A DNA stretch of 7,905 nucleotides. It comes from Fimbriimonadaceae bacterium (lineage in GTDB: Bacteria > Armatimonadota > Fimbriimonadia > Fimbriimonadales > Fimbriimonadaceae). A program made the translations under genes and the position numbers. The notes beneath the pieces are model-generated. The model did no database searches, was not told the DNA's origin, and saw only the letters and a list, made by a program, of their open reading frames with translations. The stretch covers positions 1-7,905 of the forward strand of contig JADZBW010000104.1 of NCBI GenBank assembly GCA_020851885.1. The letters run 5' to 3'. How positions within the stretch are numbered: position 1 is the stretch's first letter; each line of letters begins with the position of its first letter. Positions 1 to 5,342 of this stretch are shown here, piece after piece.

Positions 1-1323
1 AAACCCACCGGCTCCCTCTACCTCCACTGCGACCCGGCGGCGAGCCACTACCTCAAGATCGTTCTTGACCTGGTTTTCGGGCCGACGAATTTTCGGAATG
101 AAATTACTTGGAAGAGGCAGACGGCGCACAGTGATGCGCGACTCAAGTATGCAAATGTCGCCGACATCCTGCTCTATTACGGCAAGACGGACAAGGCCCA
201 TTTCGAGCCGGTCTATACAAAGCACGACGAAGGGTACGTCGAGGACTTTTACAAATTTGATGATGGGGACGGCAGGGGTGTTTACCGCCTATCCGACATG
301 TCCGCTCCGGCGGGCGGCGGCATGGCGACGATCAACAAGGTTACGGGGAAGCCGAATGGGTGGCACGTTTACAAGGGGTTCGTCCCCCCCCAACGGGGGT
401 GGCGGTATTCGCCCGAGACCATGGCGGAGCTTGACGGAGAGGGAAGAATTTACTTCCCGAGACACCAAGACGGAACCCGTGACACAACGAAGCGCCTTGC
501 CTTGAAGCGGTATCTAAAGGAGATGAAGGGCCAGATTGTTGGCAATGTCTGGACCGACCTGAACCCTATTGGAGTGAGCGCTGAGATCGGCACTGGCTAC
601 CCAACCCAAAAGCCCGTCGCGCTCCTCAAGCGAATCCTCGAAGCTTCCTCCAACCCCGGCGACGTCGTGCTCGATCCGTTCTGCGGATGCGGGACCACGA
701 TCATGGCCGCGCAGGAACTCGGGCGGCATTGGATCGGCATCGACGTGACCGCCACCGCCACCTCCCTCATCGAAGCCCGCCTGTTCGACACCTTCGGCAT
801 CCACAACGGCCCCAAGGGCGACTTCCAGGTCTTCGGCCTACCCACGACCGAGGCCGAAGCCATCGAACTCGCCAACCGCGACAAGCACGAGTTCCAGAAG
901 TGGGCCATCTCGCTCGTCCCGCGCGCGATGCCGTGGCAGGAGAAGAAAGGGGCGGACGGCGGGGTGGACGGCTTCGTCCGCTTCCGCCTCCCGATGTCCA
1001 AGGAAGTGGACCTCACGATCATCTCGGTCAAGGGCGGCCAGACCTTGAAGATGGACGACGTGAAGAACCTGCAAGCCACGATGGCCCAGAACAAGGCCAA
1101 ACTCGGTTTCCTCATCTCGCTCGTCTCCCCGACCAAAGGCATCGTGGACTGGGCGGCCAAGGAACCGCGCGTGAAGAGCCCGGACGGCGGCGACCCCGTC
1201 CCGTCCATTCAATGCCGGACTGTGGGTCAACTCTTACGCGGCGAAGCCTTCGCCTTCCCCTGGAATTCCTCCATCTCGGGCATTCCGAAAGCCGGGGAGG
1301 GCCAGACGGTCCTTCCGTTTTAG
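1..1323 (+). CDS. DNA methyltransferase fused to Mrr-like nuclease domain (5' partial)
   Basis: The frame is open from the first base to TAG at 1321-1323, giving 440 visible residues; the start is off the window. The N-terminal visible part (GSLYLHCDP at residues 4-12, then a FGPTNFRNEITWKR stretch) matches the conserved core of beta-class amino (N6-adenine/N4-cytosine) DNA methyltransferases. TQKP (residues 202-205) and DPFCGCGTT (225-233; FxGxG SAM-binding motif I) follow. In the beta class the catalytic DPPY-type motif IV lies upstream of these, so it should be in the missing part. Residues about 290-425 form a second domain: GADGGVDG (D319, D323) and IISVKGG (K344), then a hydrophobic stretch LGFLISL. 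This is the D...xVK pattern of Mrr-type PD-(D/E)xK nucleases and recurs as a C-terminal domain in some site-specific methyltransferases. I infer combined modification and restriction or DNA-binding roles; cleavage is unproven. An internal ATG at 298 is not the start, because conserved sequence continues upstream. Confidence 0.9.
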   Translation, partial: KPTGSLYLHCDPAASHYLKIVLDLVFGPTNFRNEITWKRQTAHSDARLKYANVADILLYYGKTDKAHFEPVYTKHDEGYVEDFYKFDDGDGRGVYRLSDMSAPAGGGMATINKVTGKPNGWHVYKGFVPPQRGWRYSPETMAELDGEGRIYFPRHQDGTRDTTKRLALKRYLKEMKGQIVGNVWTDLNPIGVSAEIGTGYPTQKPVALLKRILEASSNPGDVVLDPFCGCGTTIMAAQELGRHWIGIDVTATATSLIEARLFDTFGIHNGPKGDFQVFGLPTTEAEAIELANRDKHEFQKWAISLVPRAMPWQEKKGADGGVDGFVRFRLPMSKEVDLTIISVKGGQTLKMDDVKNLQATMAQNKAKLGFLISLVSPTKGIVDWAAKEPRVKSPDGGDPVPSIQCRTVGQLLRGEAFAFPWNSSISGIPKAGEGQTVLPF

Positions 1324-1892
1324 CCTCGGCCTCGATCACCTTGCCCTTGGCATCGAACTATGTCTTGTTGGGAGCCAAAGGGCGATGTTGGGGGCCAAGG
1401 GATGATGTTGGACGACCAAGGGGCGATTTAGGACGGCGGGAGGCCCTGGTGAAGAATTGTAAGGGACCGGTGTGGCCTGGTTTGCTGGGGCATCCGCCGC
1501 GTGAGCCTCAACTTCCCCAACCAACCCTCGCTAACCAGGTCTCCGCCACCCGCTCCGCCCATGACCACAAAAACCCCCGGACCTTCCCGTGAACCCTTCC
1601 CGAAAACCCAAACCGCTCATTTCCTTCGAGTGCCCCTGGGAGCATGGAGGCAATGCGGCGGACGTCTTCTTGACTGGCCATGGGTTCCTTTAATCTAGGT
1701 CGACTTCAAAGGAATGGAGCGACAAACCCAGTATGCCAAAGACTTGGAGATCTACCACTTTTGGACCTTCGCCTCGATGGGCGAAACCCGTCTTCCTATA
1801 GCGGAGACTCTGGGCACACCTGCCCTTCATATTGCGAGGGAGCCGCCAATCATTTCCCTATGCCCTGGTGTACCGGAGAAGTGCCGGAATCG
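1324..1892. other. Gene-poor spacer after the methyltransferase gene
   Basis: No convincing gene is visible in these 569 bases. Short open frames exist: 1501-1698, 1589-1693 from GTG (34 codons), 1714-1896, and an in-frame upstream extension of the acetyltransferase from 1680. None has a good Shine-Dalgarno at usual spacing or a recognisable family pattern. The segment holds the tandem repeats at 1366-1426. The frame at 1714-1896 ends in TGA that overlaps the acetyltransferase ATG as ATGA, which could be a coupled leader peptide or chance. No U-tract terminator for the methyltransferase gene was seen. Confidence 0.5.
1366..1426. repeat. Three imperfect ~20-bp tandem repeats
   Basis: Units run 1366-1385, 1386-1405 and 1406-1426, with a weaker partial copy at 1427-1434. 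Each starts TGTTGG, has a central (A/G)CCAAGGG-like core, and ends in (C/T)GA. The third unit carries one extra base. The repeats are noncoding in any frame I trust. They may be slippage-derived sequence or protein-binding sites; nothing in the sequence decides between these. Confidence 0.6.
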
Positions 1893-2525
1893 ATGAATCG
1901 GATGGTGTTCGGCCCTGAGCACGAGTGCTATGTCGAGAAGACGGCTCGAATCAGTGGAGCTTTGGAGATCGGGCGCTATACCTATATCAGCGAAAACGCG
2001 GTGATGATCGCGCACTCGCCGATTCGCATTGGCAGCTTCAGCTCGATCGGCGCCAACTTCCACTGCGTCACCCACGAGCAGCACCCAACCCAGTTCCCCA
2101 CGACCTTCCCGCTCAGCGATATCTTGGGACTGGGCACCTCCCATGGCGGAGTGATCGGGTTGGATCGCAACAAGCGGGTCACCCAAGACCTTTCGGTGAA
2201 CATTGGCACCGACGTGTGGATCGGCGACAGCGCCAGCGTCTTTGGCGGGGTCACCATCGGCCATGGATGTGTGATCGGGGCAAAGTCGCTGATCAACAGA
2301 GATTGCGAGACCTACGGAATCTATGCCGGAACTCCGGGAAAGCTGATCCGCAAGCGCTTCCCAGACCGAATCATCGAGCAGCTCCTTGATCTCAAGTGGT
2401 GGGACTGGTCGTTGGCGGAGATTCACGTCAATCTGAATTTCTTCGAGACCGACCTTACGACCTTTCAGGGCGATCTGTGCGAGTTGATCGCCCGCCCAAT
2501 GAAGTTTGTCAGCGTTGGTCGGTAG
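1893..2525 (+). CDS. CatB/Vat-like hexapeptide-repeat O-acetyltransferase
   Basis: The 210-residue product has the left-handed beta-helix hexapeptide pattern: ISGALEIG (20-27), IRIGSFSSIG (44-53), and after a loop VNIGTDVWIGDSASVFGGVTIGHGCVIGA (102-130). The loop THEQHPTQFPTTFPL (60-74) corresponds to the loop holding the catalytic histidine in xenobiotic acetyltransferases (CatB, VatD), probably H61 here. The C-terminal signature YAGTPGKLIRKRF (144-156), then LLDLKWWDW, is characteristic of this group. These enzymes transfer acetyl from acetyl-CoA to a hydroxyl of a small molecule or sugar, usually as cytoplasmic trimers. The substrate cannot be read; most chromosomal members are not proven resistance enzymes. 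I chose ATG 1893 (GGAGAAG at 1875-1881 upstream) because the in-frame extension to 1680 does not look like protein; ATG 1902 is an alternative. The gene converges on the RRM gene. Confidence 0.88.
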   Translation: MNRMVFGPEHECYVEKTARISGALEIGRYTYISENAVMIAHSPIRIGSFSSIGANFHCVTHEQHPTQFPTTFPLSDILGLGTSHGGVIGLDRNKRVTQDLSVNIGTDVWIGDSASVFGGVTIGHGCVIGAKSLINRDCETYGIYAGTPGKLIRKRFPDRIIEQLLDLKWWDWSLAEIHVNLNFFETDLTTFQGDLCELIARPMKFVSVGR

Positions 2526-2582
2526 GTTCCCATCATCCCATTTTCTGGACCATGCGGCCGGAAGGACTCAAAGCATAACAAC

Positions 2583-2613
2583 AAAAAGCCCGCCAAGCTT
2601 TTGCTTGACGGGC
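2583..2613 (-). terminator. Intrinsic terminator of the RRM gene
   Basis: Read on the minus strand, arm GCCCGTCAAGC (2613-2603), loop AAAA (2602-2599) and arm GCTTGGCGGGC (2598-2588) form an 11-bp stem with one G-U pair, followed by a run of five T (2587-2583) and further T-rich sequence. It lies 23 bases past the RRM stop codon. On the plus strand the hairpin is followed by CTCTCATT, so it would be at best a weak terminator for the converging acetyltransferase gene. Confidence 0.9.
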
Positions 2614-2636
2614 CTCTCATTGCGTTTGGTTAACGC

Positions 2637-2996
2637 TTACCAGCGACCGCCGCCGCCACCGGAGCGACCCTTGCCGCCGCCGTAGCCACCGCCGCCGGAT
2701 CGTCCACCGCCGCCATAGCCGCCACCACCGCCATATCCGCCGCCACCGCCCGATCGGCCGCCGCCGCTGCTCTTAGGCTGAGCCTCGTTTACGGTGAGCA
2801 TTCGACCGCCGAAGTCCTTCTGGTTCTTGTCGGCAATCGCCGCTTCGAGCTGATCGGCATCGATGTCGACGAAGCCAAAGCCACGCCCTTCGATGATGCG
2901 GGCATTGGTGCTGTTGTAGGCTGCGAAGTGAGCCTGAAGATCCGACTCATTAACCGAGTACGGAAGGTTTCCTACATAAAGTGTTTTAGTTGCCAT
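2637..2996 (-). CDS. Glycine-rich RRM RNA-binding protein
   Basis: The product is 119 residues. An RRM fold occupies about residues 5-72, with RNP2 LYVGNLP (6-12) and RNP1 RGFGFVDI (38-45), whose aromatic residues stack on RNA bases. Residues about 75-119 are a glycine-rich tail with repeated GGGGYGG blocks and scattered RS and KGR, ending GGGRW. This architecture is known from cyanobacterial Rbp proteins and similar short RRM proteins elsewhere, often cold- or stress-induced; the role here (RNA binding or chaperoning in the cytoplasm) is inferred. The segment between beta1 and RNP1 is short: the usual charged beta2-beta3 loop (TDRETGRS type) is reduced to IIEG. ATG 2996 is chosen over the in-frame upstream start at 3032 because AGGAGG sits 6 bases before it and MATKTLYVGNLP matches family starts. 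Confidence 0.93.
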   Translation of the reverse strand: MATKTLYVGNLPYSVNESDLQAHFAAYNSTNARIIEGRGFGFVDIDADQLEAAIADKNQKDFGGRMLTVNEAQPKSSGGGRSGGGGGYGGGGGYGGGGRSGGGGYGGGKGRSGGGGGRW

Positions 2997-3002
2997 TTGG
3001 GG

Positions 3003-3008
3003 CCTCCT
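3003..3008 (-). promoter_or_regulatory. Strong Shine-Dalgarno of the RRM gene
   Basis: AGGAGG on the minus strand lies 6 bases before ATG 2996. It fixes the start and rules out the longer frame that begins at 3032. Confidence 0.85.
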
Positions 3009-3014
3009 GTTTGG

Positions 3015-3030
3015 GCGAGATGATTCTCGC
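3015..3030 (-). promoter_or_regulatory. Leader hairpin beside the RRM ribosome binding site
   Basis: On the minus strand GCGAGA, loop ATCA and TCTCGC form a perfect 6-bp stem that ends 6 bases upstream of AGGAGG. If transcription starts further upstream, for example near the TATATT at 3133-3138, it lies in the 5' leader. It could influence translation with temperature or bound protein; this is inference from position only. Confidence 0.4.
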
Positions 3031-3173
3031 ATATCGATACGGAAGGAGAAGGCGGTGATCTCGGAACAGGAAAGGCCTGAAGGCGGAGTTCTTGGAAACG
3101 AGAATGATGCGATCGCGATTCGTAACGGGAGGAATATACCAGACGGAAGCTTCTTGCGCTGGGACTCTTCGCC

Positions 3174-3956
3174 CTAGCCGTTCTTGACTTGCCGTCTCAT
3201 CCACGGGAATGGTTCCCTGGAGACCTCCACATCATCGAACCAGATGGTATTGGACCTGGCATTGTCGTGGATGTAAAGATCCAGAGAGAGCGAGTTCAAC
3301 TTGAGGATCCCGGAATCTCGGAACCTCATGTTCTTGAAATGTCCACCCAGCTTGCCATCCATCCAGAATGCCTGTTCACCGTCGGCCTTTCCCGGAGTGT
3401 TCAACTTGATCCATAGCGACATCTCGACCCACTTCCCGCGAGGAACAATCAGGGCAGGCTCGCTGAGGAGATTGTTTCCCCAAAAGTGGCCGTCAGGATC
3501 CTGTTTCATGTCGGGCCAGTAGGAGTAGAACATCAGCCGACCCGGGGCCGGATTCCGTTTCCAGTCTCGCCAGGGTTCGAGATTGGTGACGAAGAAGTCG
3601 CTGCCTGTTGGTTTGAGTCCAGCCTTGCCCATCGAGGACCATTTATCGTCCGTACGATTCCCACCGACCGCGCAGAGGTGCATCAGGTTGCCCTGATCAA
3701 AGTCCACCGCAAACTTCACCGCCCAGCGGATGGCGATTTGATCCTCTCCCGGCATGAACCAGTGAACCAGATGACCGCCCGCACCTTTGCCGATTTCGGC
3801 ATCGATCCTAAGACATTGCTTCCCCTCTTTGGGGTCCTCGCGGACGAGTTCTATCTTGCCCCGACGATCTTGCCACTGATCGCTGATACCGGACTCAAAT
3901 CCATCCGCGAATAGAGTTGGCCCGAAAAGAGTCGCCATCGCAAGCGCGCTAAGCAT
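3174..3956 (-). CDS. Exported polysaccharide-lyase-14-like jelly-roll protein
   Basis: The 260-residue product starts with a hydrophobic segment (residues 1-16, LSALAMATLFGPTLFA) consistent with a signal peptide, then DGFESG, a common opening of concanavalin A-like beta-sandwich domains. The rest is rich in aromatics: KWSSMGKAG (about 105-113), FYSYWPD, and a C-terminal block with WVEMSLWIKLN, DGEQAFWMDGKLGG and IWFDDVEVS. That block is the pattern of polysaccharide lyase family 14 and related secreted glycan-binding sandwiches. It probably acts outside the cytoplasm on uronic-acid-containing glycans, but lyase activity is not shown by the sequence I can read. It lies 18 bases after the membrane/coiled-coil gene, so the two are probably co-transcribed. 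The start is uncertain: ATG 3956 has only a weak GGA upstream and gives a signal peptide without a positive charge; the frame is closed by TGA at 3969-3971 (minus-strand reading), limiting alternatives. Confidence 0.72.
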   Translation of the reverse strand: MLSALAMATLFGPTLFADGFESGISDQWQDRRGKIELVREDPKEGKQCLRIDAEIGKGAGGHLVHWFMPGEDQIAIRWAVKFAVDFDQGNLMHLCAVGGNRTDDKWSSMGKAGLKPTGSDFFVTNLEPWRDWKRNPAPGRLMFYSYWPDMKQDPDGHFWGNNLLSEPALIVPRGKWVEMSLWIKLNTPGKADGEQAFWMDGKLGGHFKNMRFRDSGILKLNSLSLDLYIHDNARSNTIWFDDVEVSREPFPWMRRQVKNG

Positions 3957-3974
3957 CTTGAAAGTCCATCATTC

Positions 3975-4301
3975 CTACCCAGAAATCGTCTGGTGGGCGT
4001 CTTCATTGGTCCGCTGCCGGAGTCTCTGATCGTCGATCAGGATCGCCTGCTCGTTCAAACGGTCTTTCAGTTCCTGCAGTTCGGCTTCAAGCCGTTCGAT
4101 TTTTCGACGGTCCGCTTCCGACTCGGTACTTTGCATCATCCCAGGCTGTGGTCCCCTTCCACCAAACATGATATGTACGGCGGGCAGGAAAACAAACTTT
4201 CCAAGCAAGACGAATCCCGTAACGATGATCGCGACGACGGGGACGATTTCTGCGGCGGCTCCCACGATTACAGCATAGCCATGTTCAAGGCTCCATGCCA
4301 A
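3975..4301 (-). CDS. Small membrane protein with coiled coil (PspB-like architecture)
   Basis: The 108-residue product has one strong hydrophobic segment (about residues 10-46; core EIVPVVAIIVTGFVLLGKFV), a glycine/proline-rich hinge (47-54), and a charged helix at about 60-93. There I68, L71, L75, L78, L82 and I89 give a clear 3-4 heptad spacing. Membrane anchor plus short cytoplasmic coiled coil is the layout of phage-shock protein PspB, but the sequence similarity is too weak to name it. It probably sits in the inner membrane and makes helical contacts. The start is TTG 4301, with GGGA 5 bases upstream on the minus strand; no ATG occurs in frame before the hydrophobic segment. It is the upstream partner of the exported lyase-like gene and diverges from the methyltransferase at 4493. 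Confidence 0.7.
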   Translation of the reverse strand: MAWSLEHGYAVIVGAAAEIVPVVAIIVTGFVLLGKFVFLPAVHIMFGGRGPQPGMMQSTESEADRRKIERLEAELQELKDRLNEQAILIDDQRLRQRTNEDAHQTISG

Positions 4302-4324
4302 CTTGGTCCCAGGAACCGGTGTGG

Positions 4325-4417
4325 TCAGGGCCGGAGGCTTTTCGCCCAGCGAAAGAGGGCAAAGATGCCGACCGACACCATAAAGTCGATGAACATTGCT
4401 ACCGGACTTTCAAGCAT
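4325..4417 (-). CDS. Possible 30-residue membrane peptide
   Basis: ATG 4417 on the minus strand opens a 30-codon frame ending in TGA at 4327-4325. GAGAGG (4428-4423) stands 5 bases before the ATG, the best Shine-Dalgarno in this part of the window. The peptide is mostly one hydrophobic helix (VAMFIDFMVSVGIFALF) followed by a basic end (RWAKSLRP), as expected for a single-pass inner-membrane microprotein with its C-terminus in the cytoplasm. It ends 23 bases before the TTG of the next membrane gene, so it could be the first gene of that operon. Alternatively the two are pieces of one two-helix protein split by a frameshift, or the frame is chance. No family is recognised. Confidence 0.4.
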   Translation of the reverse strand: MLESPVAMFIDFMVSVGIFALFRWAKSLRP

Positions 4418-4492
4418 GAGGACCTCTCGCGGATCAAGGGATCTATTCCACATTCCGAACAAAGGCAGGGGCAAGGAAGTTATCCTCTGGAC
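4418..4492. promoter_or_regulatory. Divergent intergenic region
   Basis: This 75-bp segment lies between the outward-facing starts at 4417 (minus) and 4493 (plus) and must hold at least one promoter if both starts are right. I could not pick convincing -35/-10 pairs on either strand. It holds the GAGAGG ribosome binding site for the minus frame and AAGGAAG (4473-4479), somewhat far from ATG 4493, for the plus gene. Confidence 0.3.
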
Positions 4493-5197
4493 ATGTTCTT
4501 GCCTGGAGTTCATCGAGCCCCCAATATCCAGACCGATCCGGACATCTACGAGATTGAAAACCGGGCAACCGATCCTCGCGGCTTGATCGAGAAAGCTATG
4601 CGATCGATCGCCAGTTGGAAGGACCGTATCGTCGTGGATATGGGAGCTGGCACGGGCTTCTACGTGCCCCTCTTTCATATGGAGGCAGCCCATGTTTACG
4701 CCGTGGAACCGCATAGCCCCTCGCGGTTGATCGCCATGCAGCGGATGGCTGAAATGGATCTGCACAAGGCGTCGGTGATTACGGGCTCTGCCGAAAAAAC
4801 CGTCTTCAGAGATCGGAGCGTGGGTATCTACCATTCCCGATTCGCCTACTTCTGGCCTCCCGACTGCGTTCCCGGGATACAAGAATTGGACCGAATCATG
4901 GCGCCGGGAGGAACGGCTTTCATCATCGACAACGATTACGAGCACGGAGAGTTCGCCTCATTCCTTCAGCGCCGGACGCGTCAAGAGCCTCTGAGTCAAG
5001 CGGAGAAGGAACGCTTCTGGGCAATCCATGGCTTCCAACTCAAGAAGGTGGAGAGCGAGTGGGTTTTCAATTCCCGAGGGGATCTTGAATCGGTGATCCA
5101 GTTGGAATTTGGAGAGAAGGTTGGCCGTTCGATCATCGCCGAGCATCGAGGAACGCGCATCGGCTATACCTACTGCATCTATCACCGAAGTTTCTGA
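4493..5197 (+). CDS. Class I SAM-dependent methyltransferase
   Basis: The 234-residue product carries motif I VVDMGAGTG (residues 47-55), the acidic residue ending beta2 (E72 in YAVEPH), a post-I region with ITGSAEKTVF, and a beta4/beta5 block that runs through RIMAPGGTAFIIDND. These are hallmarks of the Rossmann-fold methyltransferases that move a methyl group from SAM to small molecules, lipids or proteins. The N-terminal NIQTDPDIYEIENRA motif precedes the fold and looks like a subfamily signature, but I do not know the substrate. The protein is predicted cytoplasmic. ATG 4493 is chosen because the in-frame sequence back to 4295 does not look coding and overlaps the opposite-strand membrane genes; the Shine-Dalgarno is poorly spaced, so the start is moderately sure. 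It is followed by a hairpin at 5280-5300. Confidence 0.85.
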   Translation: MFLPGVHRAPNIQTDPDIYEIENRATDPRGLIEKAMRSIASWKDRIVVDMGAGTGFYVPLFHMEAAHVYAVEPHSPSRLIAMQRMAEMDLHKASVITGSAEKTVFRDRSVGIYHSRFAYFWPPDCVPGIQELDRIMAPGGTAFIIDNDYEHGEFASFLQRRTRQEPLSQAEKERFWAIHGFQLKKVESEWVFNSRGDLESVIQLEFGEKVGRSIIAEHRGTRIGYTYCIYHRSF

Positions 5198-5279
5198 ATG
5201 GAAGGAATGGGCAATCCTGAATGAGTTGCCGAGAATAGCTGTTGAGCCGGAAGGGGATTCTCAGATCTCATTTGGCGGT

Positions 5280-5300
5280 GGCCGACCCTTTCGGTCGGCC
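5280..5300. other. Perfect 8-bp hairpin between methyltransferase and protease genes
   Basis: GGCCGACC (5280-5287), loop CTTTC and GGTCGGCC (5293-5300) form a perfect GC-rich stem. It lies 82 bases past the methyltransferase stop, where a terminator is expected, but no T run follows on either strand. It may be a non-canonical terminator or an operator just upstream of the protease promoter. Confidence 0.45.
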
Positions 5301-5313
5301 CACAACACCTGTG

Positions 5314-5319
5314 TAGAAT
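5314..5319 (+). promoter_or_regulatory. Candidate -10 box of the protease gene
   Basis: TAGAAT lies 23 bases before ATG 5343 and is close to the sigma-70 TATAAT consensus. No good -35 is seen at 17 bp; that position falls inside the right arm of the 5280-5300 hairpin. Confidence 0.3.
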
Positions 5320-5342
5320 GGTGCGAGACCGACGGAAACAGG

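Noticed and set aside
597..1208. 203-codon minus-strand frame under the methyltransferase
   Set aside because: Antisense shadow of the nuclease-domain region; no ribosome binding site or recognisable motifs.
298..1323. Methyltransferase starting at ATG 298
   Set aside because: Conserved methyltransferase sequence continues in the same frame to base 1, so the gene is 5' truncated by the window, not started at 298.
1324..1360. Minus-strand text FDAKGKVIEAEAK near the methyltransferase stop
   Set aside because: It looks protein-like over a dozen residues only, has a stop just upstream, and runs into antisense of the methyltransferase.
687..1592. Long + strand frame overlapping the methyltransferase
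   Set aside because: It is Arg/Pro/His-rich low-complexity text in a shifted frame of a GC-rich gene, with no family pattern.
1589..1693. 34-codon GTG frame (KPLISFECPWEHGG...) that faintly recalls a glycosyltransferase N-terminus
   Set aside because: The resemblance is only a few residues, stops quickly, and has no upstream Shine-Dalgarno.
1827..2426. 199-codon minus-strand frame under the acetyltransferase
   Set aside because: Antisense shadow; the plus strand encodes clear hexapeptide repeats.
2641..2765. CCGCCGCCA-type tandem repeat at the end of the RRM gene as a noncoding repeat
   Set aside because: It is the coding sequence of the glycine-rich tail read on the opposite strand.
3486..3914. 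142-codon plus-strand frame opposite the lyase-like gene
   Set aside because: No ribosome binding site or family signal; the minus strand has the signal peptide and jelly-roll pattern.
4325..4945. Long minus-strand frame through the SAM methyltransferase gene
   Set aside because: Only its last 30 codons look like protein and have a ribosome binding site; the rest is antisense to conserved methyltransferase motifs.
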